DNA of 64,000 nt from Paralvinella palmiformis (GCA_025642065.1 JAODUP010000065.1:825501-889500); one strand, 5' to 3'; counted from the stretch's first letter, positions 11,170 through 25,236 are shown. Notes: generated by a model not told the origin, from the sequence alone. Program-made: numbers and translations.

Positions 11170-11769
11170 TGTTGGCTTCCTCAAATTTGTGTGATGTTTT
11201 ATCATGGACTCGGTTGCAGTTCTGATATGTTTGTAAATTGTAAATCAATTGTAAAATAAATGTATCCTCTCTTCTGTAAACGCTAAATGTTAGTTTTTGC
11301 TTAGCATTCAATCGTTAGTAGGCAGATAATTTAATTAAATAAAACGGGGGGGGGGGGTCTATTACTTAAAAAAAGAGATGAATGGTTTTCTGGAAACCCG
11401 GACGGGATCGAACATGTTGCTGCTAAATCCTAAAATGAGCGTGATTTGTCGCCGGTATTGGTCCAGTCAACATTGTGATGTATCGGTAAATGTTTATAAA
11501 GCCTAGAATCTCGAGAATGGTTCTAAACATTTATAAGTTATTAGGCGTTTTACTATCAATTTACCAAACATATCTTGCTGAATCAATACAGACATTCTCG
11601 TCGCCGAGACGACTTGGATACTTATATGATAGCCAAAAGAATCTTTAAAAATACTTGCAAACAGAAAGACGACATTTAAGAACATTTTATTGCATAAACT
11701 TTTGAAATTTTGTGAGACTGCAAATGACATAAAAATAAAATTTCTTCAAATATCGAGCCTCAAAAATGG
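10647..11769. other. Intergenic, nothing recognised except a TA run and a G run
   Basis: A run of 13 G is at 11346-11358. Frames on both strands look random. Confidence 0.5.
11138..11166. repeat. (TA)n microsatellite
   Basis: Uninterrupted TA run in the intergenic region. Confidence 0.95.
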
Positions 11770-13750
11770 CTAAATCAATTTAAAGATTTGTTAAATCGTG
11801 TTACAAATTTGGCAAAGGTCTTCAGTGTACATATCAATAATGAAAACAATATACATAACGTTTTATGTGATGCTTGTGATGAAAATGAACCAGCTATCTT
11901 GAACCATGATATAAGTGAAGATGAAATACGAATGGTGATAACGAACTGCCCACAGGGAAATCACCAGGCATAGATGGTATTGTTTATGAACTGTACCTGC
12001 AGTCTACTGATATTCTTATTGAACCTATATGCAAGTTCTTTAATGTAATTTTTCAGTTCTGGTGTGAATCATGGTTTTGTGCTATTATTAGCCCCTTGTT
12101 CAAGACAGGATCGAGATGTGATGTGAAAAACATTCGTGGTATTGTTTTGTTGGGTTGCCGTGGGAAAAAATTGAACAATGGTTTAGTTATGTGGCCTGAT
12201 ATGCCTAATAAACTTGACGAGGGGCCAGCAGCCTATGGAATTGGTAGGTCAACAACCGATCATAATTTTACATTATATGCCTTAATTCTGAAGTGTTTGA
12301 TTAAATCCAAAGGTAGATTTTATTGTACATATGTTGATTTTTCCCGAGCCTTTGACTCAATTCCGCACGCTCATTTATCGTATAGACTTGTAGAAAATGG
12401 TATCCATGGTAAATTATTACATGTTTTACAGTCCATTTTTTACATTCTCAACTTAAATCTTGTATTAAAACACCTCAAGGGCTCTCAGATTATTTTAGAT
12501 GTGAAATTGGCATAAGGCGGGGATACATGTTTAGTCCATTCTTATTCATTTTATACATCAACGAACTGGTAAAGTTCTGTAATATTGCTGGTTGGAATGG
12601 ATTATTTATAAATGAAATGTATCCAAAATGTCCACATATTAATGTTCACTGATGGCATTGCAACCTTTAATGATTCCATTGGGAGACTACAACAACAATT
12701 AAATGTACTAAGTGATTTTTGTACTAAATACTTGTTAAATGTAAATTTACCCAAAACAAATCTCATTGTATTTCGAAATGGTGGAATTATACGTGGAAAT
12801 GAAAAGCTTTATCTGAATGGTATCCAGGTTCAACCATCTACATATTACAAGTATTTGGGGATAGTGTTCTCATCTTCGCTGAGCTGGTCTGTTCCTCTTA
12901 AAACGCTCGCCCAGCAAGCGAGTAAAGCTATGTTAGTTGTACGAAATATTCAACATTTAAGTGACGTGTGCTTTATGTTATTTGATAAAATAATTCCTCC
13001 AATTTTGTTGTACGGATCAGAGATATGAGGTTATGAAGTAAGAAAAGACATCGAAGATGTACATATAATATTTTGTAAAGATGTATTGGGAGTGGCAAGG
13101 AACACGCCAAATTGTGCCGCCTTAGATGAATATGGAAGATTGCTTTGTCAGTTATGTGCATGACTCGATGTATCAAGTATTGGCTCCGTATTATGCAGGG
13201 ATATGATGGGAATAGATATCCCAAATGTTGCTATGCCATGTGATATCAATTAGATGTAGCGGGTAGACATAATTGGGCAACCAAAGTGAAAAATATGTCG
13301 TATCGATTTGCGTTTGGGCATGTGTGCATGGTTGTCTCAGGCCACCGGAAATGTTGAAGTATTTTTGTATATGTTCAAGCAAAGGGTACATATTGTACCT
13401 TTAAATCTCGAACCAGAAAATAACTTTATTGTACAAATGTATATGGTCACAGGAAAGCCTTGGCGAAATTAGGATGTTTAAATAATAAATTGGCTATTGA
13501 AAGACTGAGGGTTACACTGGATCGTGAGAATAGATATTGTAAATATTGTTTAAATTTAAATAACACATATGTTGTGGAAAATGAGTATCACTTCGTCATG
13601 TCCTTTGTACGAAAATATTAGATGACAATTTATTTCAAGATATTGTAATAACAGCTAGGTCGGCTGCATCATTTATTCACTTAATGTCCTTAGGCTCGAA
13701 ATTAGTACCGCAAATTGTATGTAGCTTCACTTTCCATGCTTTTAAATTAC
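11770..13750 (+). mobile_element. Decayed LINE (non-LTR retrotransposon), reverse transcriptase region
   Basis: Frames broken by stops and shifts carry recognisable reverse transcriptase blocks in order: ILNHDISEDEIRMVI (11900s), GIDGIVYELY (11970), IISPLF and IRGIVLL (12085-12150), YCTYVDFSRAFDSIPHAH (12325), FSPFLFILYINEL (12530), MFTDGIATF where the YADD active site should be, LNVNLPKTNLIVFRNGG (12735), YYKYLGIVFSSSLSWSVPL (12845), ILLYGSEI (13005), and FCKDVLGVARNTPNCA (13070). The catalytic YADD has become FTDG, so it is inactive. No endonuclease domain was seen to the left. The clade is not resolved. Confidence 0.85.
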
Positions 13751-14039
13751 ACTCAACTTTAATGGGGTTTTATTATTGCACTGATTTGTACGTATGTGTG
13801 TATTATAATCTGTCTGTCATTCGTTCTCTTAAATATTGCCATTCACACCTTCCACATGTGTCCACGTCGCATACCTAGTTCGCCATTTTCCGGACACGGT
13901 CTTTCTGTAAGTAAACCGAATTTTGTGTTAAATCCCTTTAACTGTTACTCTTAAAACCCAATTAATTTCGTGTTCCCAGAACATAATGCACCATAGATAC
14001 GTTATAGTTTATTACATATTATTATTATAAATTCCGTAA

Positions 14040-14345
14040 TCTCGAATCAAAGTGTGATTATTATAAAAAGAAAGCGATCCGTAATTTTGCCAAAGGTAGC
14101 TATCTAGATCATACCCATCCACTGTTTGTTCAATATAAGGGTTTAGATATTGTACAATTAAAAACCTTGATTATAACGTATAAAGCCATAGAGCACATAT
14201 CAATCTACAATTTTTTTCACGACAATGGAAGGAATAAAGTCATATGGTAGCAGGTCTAGTAAAAAGGGAAATTTTAATGTAAAACTTTGTAAGACCAAAG
14301 GAATATAGATTGCTTGTATTTGTATTGGCTTATTTCCTCACAGTT
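14040..14345 (+). mobile_element. LINE 3' coding fragment
   Basis: An open stretch reads YKKKAIRNFAKGSYLDHTHP, then LFVQYKGLDIVQLKTLIITY, KAIEHISIYNFF, and after a frameshift RSSKKGNFNVKLCKTKGI. This is the C-terminal pattern of CR1-like reverse transcriptase proteins (KAIR ... H..PLF ... LY/ITYKA ... TR..NF.V). It comes from a different LINE than the one at 11770-13750. The 5' part is absent. Confidence 0.7.
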
Positions 14346-15103
14346 GATTGTGTAATTGTATTCAAGTGATTTTATTTGTCGAAATTAAACTCCTTCTGCA
14401 ATAGAACGCTAGTTTATAAGGGTGTATTGCCTATTCTCCTATTCATGTCACTGGCTGTTGTATTTTCCCCAAAAGTTTTGACTGGTGAAGGGGGTGAACT
14501 TCCCCCACTCGAACACCCGCCCCCAGCTATGTTCCGGCGACAAATAAAGCCTACAACTTGATCTCGTTGTTTATTTATTTTCAAGTCTGTGGACACAGTG
14601 AATCAATACACAGATGGTGATATTATATGTAAGCCATGCTTTATACGTCGAGATATGCTTCAGCTATAAAACACTGACTAAATAAGTATTGTGATAAATT
14701 TTATTGATATAACAAATCGTAGTAAAATGATGTACACATTAACTAGGAAACGGTTGAAACGACTAAAAACGATTAGAATCTTTTGTGAACCAACTGATTG
14801 TACAGATTTGGGAACGGTCACGTCAACTGGAATGCTCGAGTTACGTCCGAATTTGGTTTTGTGGCAAATTGCATTATTGCGAGGTATACAAATATTGCTT
14901 GGCCTACCTAAAATCGATGCAAGTTTGATGAAAGGGGTTTCCCCATTCAGAGCCCCCCCCCCATTTGGCGATTAAAAACAACACCCTGCTCGCGTGTCGA
15001 AGTGGCAGAATCGTCTTTCAGGTCAATGGGTCGAATAGATAGAGGTCACCAAACGATTAGAAAAGAAGAATGACAAATATCGTCTAACAATAACAGGCAG
15101 GCA

Positions 15104-15107
<4 letters not shown>
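14346..15107. other. Intergenic
   Basis: No gene recognised. It has C-rich patches near 14500 and 14950. Confidence 0.45.
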
Positions 15108-15137
<30 letters not shown>

Positions 15138-15576
15138 CGACGGAGTGTACGCGATTAATAACCCACACAGCATAGGCGACGAACGAATAACGTGTGTTTC
15201 TTTATGGGCCAGCATCTTATCATTGACCTATGCCTTCTAATGGTATACGGCTCGGTGCGCGACTGCCGACTGCCAGCCGCACACCGGCCGAGTTACTGCG
15301 GGGGTACAGACGACGCTTCGATGGTCATGGAACCAGAGAAACAACAACAACATCAGCGTCGGCTAATTAACAAACTGCCACTTGTGACAAACCGTACGAA
15401 AAAAGTACCACAATATACAGGTGGACAATGATTAATGTGCACAAATTATACACACGATTAGAAAATGTGCACAAATTATACACTTGGTTATATGATGCTC
15501 AGTAATACACATCTAATTATAATAAATCTCCGTGGAAGAAATACACGTACTGGGTATTTATTTCCTAAGGTTTTAT

Positions 15577-15619
<43 letters not shown>

Positions 15620-15811
15620 CATAAAATGGTTTTCGACCAATCTCGTGTGCGTACTGATTCTGCTGTTCAGATCGTCTATTAACATTAATGATCTACACAA
15701 CAGAATTATATGATTATATGTTAAATATTTACTACAACAATCACTGGATGTCATCAAAACTACAGGCTCTGCATCTACATACCAGTAATTTGGGTTATTT
15801 GTCGTATGTGG

Positions 15812-15854
<43 letters not shown>

Positions 15855-15860
15855 CACCTA
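15108..15860. repeat. Cluster of (TA)n arrays
   Basis: TA runs at 15108-15136, 15581-15618 and 15813-15843, the last followed by a short CA run. Nothing coding lies between them. Confidence 0.93.
15434..15484. repeat. Tandem duplication of about 31 bp
   Basis: AATGTGCACAAATTATACAC occurs twice, at 15434 and 15463. Confidence 0.85.
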
Positions 15861-15932
15861 GACATTGAACGCTTTGTTACACTGCAGTCTACAACCTGTA
15901 CACGATTCTTGTTTGATATAGCCTCGTATAAG

Positions 15933-16031
15933 TAGTTGGGCGGATTCTGTTCGGAGTGAAGTCCTATTTTTTTTCTATCCGGAGCGCAGAGCTGCCGTGT
16001 AGCACCCTGTCTTTATCTACCATATACGATT
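15933..16031. repeat. About 98-bp direct repeat, copy 1
   Basis: TAGTTGGGCGGATTC ... GGAGCGCAG ... GCTGCCGTGTAGCACCC ... TTTATCTACCATATA is repeated at 16362-16459 with few changes. Copy 1 lies outside the foldback element, copy 2 inside it, just after the 15-bp units. Confidence 0.85.
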
Positions 16032-16301
16032 ATTAGTAAATAAGCTAATACTATTTATTATCGGAGCCAGTCGATTCGTGGTCGAAGGCTCGTGTACGAT
16101 AATCACAATTGGCTCCAGTGTACGGTATACGATTGTTCAGGTTCTGGATTTGTTGCTCGTTTTAAGAATGTTGAAATGATTGACTGATTTCCGGAACAAT
16201 CCCGGAGACGTATTTGTATTGTTTATATGTCCAGTTTCGTGGGCATGTCTGTTTTTGATGGGCTGAGAACATTCTTCACTTGATATCATAACAATGGTGT
16301 A

Positions 16302-17115
16302 CGGACAACTGCCCACCGGATAAATGTCCACCGGACAATTGCCCACTGGACAAATGCTCACTAGTTGGGCGGATTCTTTTCGGAGTGAAGTCCCATTTTT
16401 TTCTATCCGGAGCGCAGTGCTGCCGTGTAGCACCCCGCCTTTATCTACCATATATGATTTAGAAGCCATATAAATCAAATGCAATGCAATGCAATTGAAC
16501 TAGAAGTTTAAAGTTTTTCAATGTTGAAAATTAATTGATTCCTTCATTGAAGCCAGATGACCAACAAAAAAAAAAAACATAAACGAAAAGGAGAAATAAA
16601 TGACAAAATTAAATGAATTCCTTTTCATTTATTTACATTCTGAATCATGAATCGTGACTGCAATGAACGAAACCCTCAATATTATGTGATTGCAATCATG
16701 GATACAATTTATAAAGGACAATCCAATCCAAAACATTGCAATCGATGATATAAAGAAAGTTAAAGATTACATGGCTTCAATGAAGGAATCTATTAATTTC
16801 AACATTTAAGAACTTTAAACTTCTAGTTCAATTGCATTGCGTTTGATTTCTATGGCTTTTAAATGCTTCAGTTAAATTTCAATAGAAAATAATTTTAATT
16901 GATAATGTACTGCTTTAATTGGAGGTCAGCTGACAAAAATAATGGTGGTGGTAGTATTGGGAATATAATATTTGAAAATGTTGACATTACACTATGTGAT
17001 GTAAATATCTAATCCAAACAAATGAAAACAATAGTTTAGTTTTAGTTCAATGTTTTGTTAAGTTTGATTATTCTTTATTGGTGAGCATTTGTCCGGTGGA
17101 CCTTTGTCCTACAAC
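16302..17115. mobile_element. Foldback-type element with 15-bp end repeats
   Basis: The left end has four 15-bp units such as GGACAAATGCTCACT (16302-16361); the right end has the inverse GTGAGCATTTGTCCGGTGGA (17081-17100). Inside, 16465-16555 and 16772-16856 are inverted copies of about 88 bases (GCAATTGAACTAGAAGTTTA is a shared core). No coding frame. Confidence 0.65.
16362..16459. repeat. About 98-bp direct repeat, copy 2
   Basis: See copy 1 at 15933-16031; about 93 to 95 percent identical by eye. Confidence 0.85.
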
Positions 17116-17342
17116 CCCTAACAATGGATACTCTCATATTGGGAACACATTTTGGCAGCTTAGAGATATATATATACATTGAAGTCGGCCCGTCGTCCAT
17201 GTTATATAGTACACAGTCTTGAACGAGCCATATGATTTCTGTGTAGGCTTGTCCTTAACGTCCTCAGCCCAACGTACTATTGACACATCTGAGAAAGTGG
17301 TAATAATGAATATTCTGAACGCTTCTTAAATTTGACCCACCA

Positions 17343-17345
<3 letters not shown>

Positions 17346-17412
<67 letters not shown>
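17346..17412. repeat. Compound (CT)n(TA)n
   Basis: About 17 CT followed by about 16 TA units. The same compound form occurs at 21922, 22648, 43903 and 46260. Confidence 0.95.
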
Positions 17413-17417
<5 letters not shown>

Positions 17418-17706
17418 GACGGGCATAGCGCATACAAAACGACATAATGTGAACTATGTGGTTATTAGTTAATCGTAATGAGATACGAAGGTTTGTGGGT
17501 TTATGTAAATCCAGATATTTGTTGATATGACGAATTGGACAAATTATAAACAACAATATATCAGTTTTTAAGAGGCGGAGAAGATGATGCCATTCTAATC
17601 TCATAAATGTCTTATGAAATGGCATCCGCTTCCCGAAAATAATTTGCATTGTTCAAGTGTTCTGAATAAATATTGCACCTTCCTATACAGTTTCAAGCAT
17701 CGGCCA

Positions 17707-17708
<2 letters not shown>

Positions 17709-17744
<36 letters not shown>
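17709..17744. repeat. (TA)n microsatellite
   Basis: TA run about 240 bases downstream of the transporter stop codon. Confidence 0.95.
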
Positions 17745-17746
<2 letters not shown>

Positions 17747-17983
17747 CAGATTATCATTATGACGGATTGTGATTCTTCTGACGTCACCTTCTGGCGTACA
17801 TTTGAGAGGTAGATTACAGATTCATTTTTTAGCCTTTGCTATTTAATGTTACATTTTCATTCCACTAGATACATTCACATAATTCAGAACTAGGGAGGAA
17901 TTAGTTTCCACTATATGGGCATAACTCTACGCTATATAAATGTCACGTGGTCCCAATGGAGGCCGACGATTGGCCCTTACGTT

Positions 17984-18007
17984 CTATATAGACAGCCAGT
18001 GGCGAGC
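17984..18007 (-). CDS. SLC6A3-like (DAT): Monoamine transporter exon 14: micro-exon for the last seven residues
   Basis: Acceptor TTTATTCCAG is followed in phase 0 by eight codons, ARHWLSI and TAG. Vertebrate DAT ends in LRHWLKV, so the RHWL match is strong for such a short exon. In DAT the extreme C-terminus binds a PDZ protein; whether -LSI does so is unknown. It is separated from exon 13 by a 765-base intron that holds an antisense THAP-like first exon. Confidence 0.83.
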   Translation of the reverse strand, partial: ARHWLSI

Positions 18008-19375
18008 CTGGAATAAAGTTCAAAACAGGAATATTTAACCGACGTAGTAAAACAACCAATCAGCTAATAGGAAAATCAGTTCTTCTCATTTACTTTTCTA
18101 TATTAGGAGGCTGCTCGTGTTCAAGCTATTTACCCGAAAGAAAACTAAACCGTGCACGCCCGCCGATTTGATGGGAATTAGGGCTAGCCCCAGGTCCCAA
18201 CTTCGGGTTGGGACAAACAGGAAACCAGACTGCGAAAATCAGATTTATAATAATGGTAAATTCTTGTTGTGTCGTTGGTGGTATAAGCCGTGGAAGTAAT
18301 ACAAAAGGACTATCTTTTCATCGTTAAGAAACACATTTAGAATAGCTGTTAAAGCGCTTTGTCAAGGGAAATTAAGCTGAACTTTATCACATTTAACCTA
18401 TTTAACAACCCCGTCTATGGCGTTTGATCCCGACTAGATCTACGGACTTGCGCACAACGACATTTACATATTTGATGACATATAATAGCATAGGAGTCAT
18501 ACCGATTCTCTGCACACACAAAATTATCAATGCACACATCAAAATAAATGTCCGTGTTCTTAGGTTCAAAACTCGAAGCGCAGCCGCTTCAACGATGCTC
18601 TTTGCCCCTACCGGAAATCAGCGCTGTTCGGTCATGGCTGCCCAATCAAACACCATTGAGTGCTTGGTCCAGTTTTCTTTCGGGTCAATGGTTCAAGTCA
18701 TTTCGACCATTAAGCCGTGCGGGTAGCATTCTTACTGCATAGCGTCGATTAAGAAAAATTCAAATAACTTACCTTGAAACGCTTAACTGGCTCCCCTTTC
18801 ATTATTTCTCGGTGTTCCCACGTCGGTGTAATACCCAGCGCTATCCTCTGAAGGCAAACAAAGGAGCGAAGTCCATAAGTACACCATTTGCCATAAGCCG
18901 TTTTGCATCTCCTACGATCGGAGCCTCGATATTGGGGAATCAATTTCGAATTGGTTTTCCGACATATGCTAAGCTGGGATGACAAAGCTAGCCGCAAGAG
19001 ATTACGTTATTGGGCATCGTATTGTATTGTAAAGCTAATGCTCAAGCTGTTTATCCTGTATGCTCTTTGGTTCGGATTGAAGTTGGTATAATTTTGTTTT
19101 AAAACAATCCCATAATAAAATAATAACAGAAGAAAAACATTGACGACGAAACAACTACAATATTAGACCAGACACATTCTTAGGTATACGCACACATTTA
19201 TCAATATGTGGAGATATGGAACATTTTATTTTTAGATTAATGTATGTATAGTTGTATTTGTATTTAGATTTATGGAGGTAGGTCTCGAAGGATGTTTAGA
19301 TATGTTGATGATCTGTGCCTGTTGCCTGTTTATATATACCATAAAACACACACATACCCATAGAGAGAGATTTAG

Positions 19376-19415
<40 letters not shown>

Positions 19416-21918
19416 CTGAAATATAGCTAGATGTAACAGTCGCCATATAATCGCTTTTACAATTCTTCCAGAATATAACTGGATAACTAATTTAATTTTA
19501 CATAGGGGCCGGCATGAGACAATCAGGGTAACATGGTAAATTAGAAACCTGCTTGTAAGCAGTAATTTCAGATAGCAAATGATTCCAATAATTGACTAGA
19601 TGACCTCTATAAAACATCAAACGATTAATGCTGAAAACCCTCGTGTTTCCCTTGTCATAACGTAACCGATTTAGCGCTTTCCGAGTAAACATCCGGGTGA
19701 CGCGTGTCAAAACGTGCCAAGTGAAAGGTAACGTTTATTAATGATACCAAAATTGTACTCCCATTGCTAAATATAATCTTCTACTTAATTGGTACGTCAA
19801 GTTTGATCTAATTTGGAATAAAAGGTATTCTTTTCTATCAGATATAAAGTAGATAAGGGGTCGATTTCGGAATGGCACAGGCGAAAATGGTTGAATTAAT
19901 TTAACGCCTGTTATGGAATACATGGAAAACAAGACAAACCCGAATTGTTAAATACTAACTAAAATTTTATGGATAAACCCGACAAAACACGACACTATTA
20001 TTACAATATTGGTGAAAATTATGAAAATGTATCAATAAAATTATTTAGCATACTTGTTGTCATCTGACTTACCTGCTTCAAGCTGCCAGGTGTTTTAATG
20101 ATATAATATATAGCCCATCCAGGTATTAAGACCATAGATGAGGCGGCTATTAGCCATCCGATGCCGTTGGCCCAGCCAGGATATATGTAGGCACCTTTAG
20201 TATACGACTGATATACCATCGGCTTGAATGAAGCTATGCTAGAGATGATGATCACCTGAAACAATTAGCGGCCATTGAGCGATCGTCGTGACATCTAGCG
20301 GATATTATCATCATAATAAACTAATATTTAATAAGGCGACTTTACTAGCAGTAGCCATTCAAAGGCGCTATACAAATAATATGTAATATAACAATACTCC
20401 AAATAATATGTCTGTAAAAACCCTATAAGAGATTTAATCGTTAATTATTATTTATTTGTGAAAGCGATCTTGAACAGGTGTATTTTTAGAATAGATTTAA
20501 AATTTTCAAGAGACGACACATGTCTAATATCTGCCGGCAACCTATTCCACAAAGTGGGGGCTGCAACACTAAACCCACAATCACCATATGACATTAGCCG
20601 AGACACTGGCACCTACAATAGTATCTGACTGGATGACCTGAGTTCTGGGGATAACTTTTTAACGGACACCAATTTACACAGGTATTCAGGTACCGTGTTA
20701 TTAATAGATTTATACGTTATTAAAAATAAAGAAATCACCTCTGTACACTTAGAAGTTAGGTTTTATACGACGTTCCGTGGCCATTTGATAACATCCCTCA
20801 TAATCCGATGTTGCTTTTGGAAAATCGTCGGAACATCTATAGCTTTGTTGGAATCTCAATAGAACTGTTAGAGGTCATATTGGAATTGACCCATTCACGG
20901 AAGTGCACCAGTAAGTGTCGGATATCTCTTCAGTTTTTAGAATAACCTTTTATTTACCTTTTCTAAGTGGCCTCTCTTTAATTAAGTAAATATTTCACGG
21001 GTAAGAACCAATTTTTGCACTTTGAAAATAATCACCATTATTAAACAGGAAGTCGGTGGTATTGGTTCTCAGACAGCATCGTACTAACAATATACATATG
21101 TATGAGTTGAGGGGAGGGTCCTTAGATCGAGACAACGGGGAATTAAATCGGTTAGTTACTTGAACTATGTTCAGCGTTCAGGTGTTATATGCTGACGTAT
21201 TTAGATACACCTAAGAAGCGTGAAATAAAATCACCTGATCATGGATGATGTAAACAAAATCAGCCGATCATGGATGATGTTGTAAACAAAATCATCTGAT
21301 CATGTATGTTTTGTTTCCTTCATATATGCATATGCGTTTCTGTTGAATAGGATTTCTAAGCTGATCTAACAACAGACTCAGATAGGCATTGTTGATCAGC
21401 CACTAAGCTAAACAAATTACTCACTCACTCACTCACTCACTCACTCACTCACTCACTCACTCACTCACTCACTCACTCACTCACTCACTCACTCACTCAC
21501 TCACTCACTCACTCACTCACTCACTCACTCACTCACACGCATCCTATCACCCACCCACCCACCCACCCATTTAGCATTAGTCGTGTCGTAAAGGTCTGTG
21601 TACTAAACTCCCGTACTCCATGACATACGCTTGTTCCAGGTTTGGATTACTCTTACCAGTATAAATAAGGGACTGATGAATTTCCAGCAGATGCGCCAAT
21701 AGAGGTTCGGTCTAAAACCCAGCATCTTCTTAAAGTCATCGCAGAACTCCTGCATCCCTGGAATGGTGTAAATACAGGGTGATAATAATACTGACATACA
21801 CAACCAGTGGCGTGTCATAGGTCATACGTAACTATAGAGATGTGATAAACAATAATGTTGTTGATACTGCAGCACCTTCCCGGCCAAAAATAGACAAAAT
21901 GTCTTGCTTTTGGTCATG

Positions 21919-21995
<77 letters not shown>

Positions 21996-22644
21996 AACTA
22001 TATTTCCAGAATATTGCAGAAATTCTCCCTCGAAATAGTTAATTAAGGCTTTTGAATTGTGCTTTGCATCGGCATCAGCTTATGTTGCAGTGTACTAAGC
22101 TGCTGAACTGTTTCTTAAGAACTCTTTGTTGTATTTTTATACAGTGTTGCGTCTGTATAGTAGATGTTGGAAATGGAATTCCAGTCCGTTTTATTCTAAG
22201 TTTTACTGCGCGGTCGAGTTTTTTTTGTTTGTCATACCGCTTACTGGGAGATACGAATTGGCCATCCAGTAAGAAAAGTTTTATTTAAATGGAAACATAT
22301 CTGCTTTTTATATATATATATATATATTTTATATATATTTACAGCATTCTCAGAAAATGAACATATTAGTATTTAATAATAACGACAACAAAAATAAATG
22401 TGCACCTTATAGGATCTCCTTACCGTAAACCCATCCAACCGTAACAACCATAAAAAACACACCAAAGAGAATTGATGTGCCAGCTGAGAAGATGTCCCAT
22501 ATCGTGAACATGTACATGCCACCCTATGTAGATGACAAGTGAAAAAAATACCACCATTACTTACATCTAACATTAATTACATGTAGTCATATATCATTAT
22601 AAATTGTTGTGGGAAGTCATCCACGCGCATGAAGACGACAAGCC

Positions 22645-22691
<47 letters not shown>

Positions 22692-25236
22692 TAAAATATA
22701 TATATATATATATAATTATATATATATGTCACAGCCATTACACCAATATTATGTTTTATAAGCAAAGCAGGATTTTTAATTATTCATTCATTTCATATTT
22801 CTAAATGTCTTTCTTTGGATAGAACATGTCCCAGACTGTCTGAAATCTACCCGCCACTGATTGTTAATACATTAAAACAATATATAGGTTACGAGTATTC
22901 TGGAATCCCAGCCACTATCTAGCACAGTCCATACTGATTGGTGGCGAACATTCATAAATAATCAATGTACTATTCAGTATAACAGCAACACGAAAAAGCA
23001 CTTTGAAACGATGACACATGCCGGTTCTTTCAAACATTTACGAATTACCTTAGCAGTATTAGCAGTTCATAAAAAAACGAACCGATTGTCTTCATCTTAA
23101 GCGAGATAATACGAGCCATGAGTATTGATTTACATATTACTTTATCAAAATCGAACCGAGTATATTACAAGAGACAAAGTGGCACGATGAATCGATGCGC
23201 ATCTGAACGGTACTTACGTAGGTGATGTTTTGCAGGCTGAATACGAAGGCTACCAGACAGACACCCAACGTGAGGAGTTCTCTGCCGTATTTATATTTGA
23301 CCAGAATGTGTCTTGTCTCATCTCTGAGTCCTGTCAGAACGGCCTCGAGGCCACCCATCTGAAATGGTGGTATATAGATAGAGACGAGGTAGCTTACCTG
23401 ATGCAGGCTGCCGCGTGCAGAGGATGATGATCATCGCTGTTTTCCGGCCACTTTTGTGCACATGGTAGGCTAAATGGGCCGAGCGACACCCAAAGGTCAA
23501 AGATGAAACACCCTTCGGATATGCCTACCCCCCGAGATTCGAACTCAGGTGGTAGTGATCTGTGGTCCAACGCCCTACCAGTTAGACCACGGAGATGACC
23601 GTGCCGCGTGCAGAGAAGTATTTGCTGATAATAATTTAAGTTCTATTCGCTTAAAGACAAATGTCTAAACCTTATGGTCATTTATAGCATATACCGGTAG
23701 TGGTCATGATGATGGGAATAATACCTATTGTTCTGATAGCGGTCAGACATTTGGAGTGATGTACTTTTATCTCCGAAACTGACGGATCAATGCCAAATTA
23801 CGAAACGAGCAGCGTCGGTTAAATTGGTGAAGTATCCGATATTGAGGAGAGGTGCATCTTTTCTTCTTCAATTACCTCGCAATTAGCTGAGCGCCAAATG
23901 AAATCACAGGACTCGAAACGAAAATGGATGTCACATCCTCGTCATTGTTTCATCAATATTTCTTTATCGTATATTACGATTCATGTTTGAGGTATGTAGG
24001 TTATCTTAAATGGGCTCTTATTTGCCTTATTCTCACTAATGCTAATTGATAATTGGAAGTGACAGTTTTAAATGGAATTGAATTTCCTATTTATGATCCA
24101 CCTGACCAGTAGTATTAGTATAGTATACTTGAGCTGAATCCGCCCCCCCCCCCCGCCCCTCCCCCCCGAGTGATGGAGGTAATGCTGGGACGATATTGAT
24201 GTTGATGATGATAAAGATATTGATGATGTTGATGATGATGTTGATATTGGTTATGATGTTGATGGGCTATCTGTATGGTTTATACTCACAGCGCTGTCTA
24301 AGCCGAGCATTATCAACATTATGAAGAATAAAATCGCCCAACCGACGGATCCAGGCAGTGTGGCGATGGCTTCCGGATAGACCACAAATACCAATCCTGG
24401 TCCTGGATCAATGTAAACACGCTAATGATATATAACTGAGATAGGCGTTTCGGTTTGTGCATGTGTGTGTCTGTGCGAATTGGTGTAGACTTCTTTGACA
24501 CACACACACACACACACGCACACACACACACACGCGCGCGCACATACTCACACACACACACACACACGCACAGAGTTTCTGATTATCTTATCAAAGCTGG
24601 CTGGTCTCTAATAATAAAACCGGTTTAGCTTTACGTCGTTTGTTTATGGGAGAGTTGTCCCTTGAACTGACCCCGTTTATTGACCAAACAGCTACCAGTA
24701 TTTCTCGGTCAAAGATAACGAACGTTACGTCTCGTTAACGGGTAAACCAAACGGACCAGAGTTTACATTAAAATATCCCCTACAACATGTGGATGTTATT
24801 ATCCCTCTTCTCCCCCCCCCGTGTCTTATCATGGCTACGAGTGGACCGACTTCCGTTGTCAGCGAATCTGTTAAGTTAATTTTCCTCCAGCGCATGTCAT
24901 TCGGCGTTAAGACAGCGACCACCGACTCGTAATGGGTCGGAAGTACCAGCGACGTGTTACCGAGGCTGTCAAAATGACAGATTTCGCGGTGAGATGTTCG
25001 ATGGTGTGTTCAAAAAGCCAAATATAGGGAGAGAGAGTTTGCGTTGCTTTTTTTCGGTGCCGTAAGGGCCCTAATAAGATTTTGCGCGCTTCATTCAGCA
25101 GCGTGGTTATTAAAACAAACCCTCAGCGTCGACTTTTTTCGGGCTTCTCATTAAAGCTAAATCAATATCCTGTCGGCGAATTATTTAATGTGTCGTTGTT
25201 TTGGCGAGAGAGCTAGATAAATGGATACATAGATAC

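Noticed and set aside
12973..13391. Minus-strand frames over the LINE
   Set aside because: They are antisense shadows of the reverse transcriptase remnant.
18848..18997. N-terminal extension of exon 13 (open to 18997)
   Set aside because: The polypyrimidine acceptor just before RIALGITPT and the exact phase with TM12 show it is intron.
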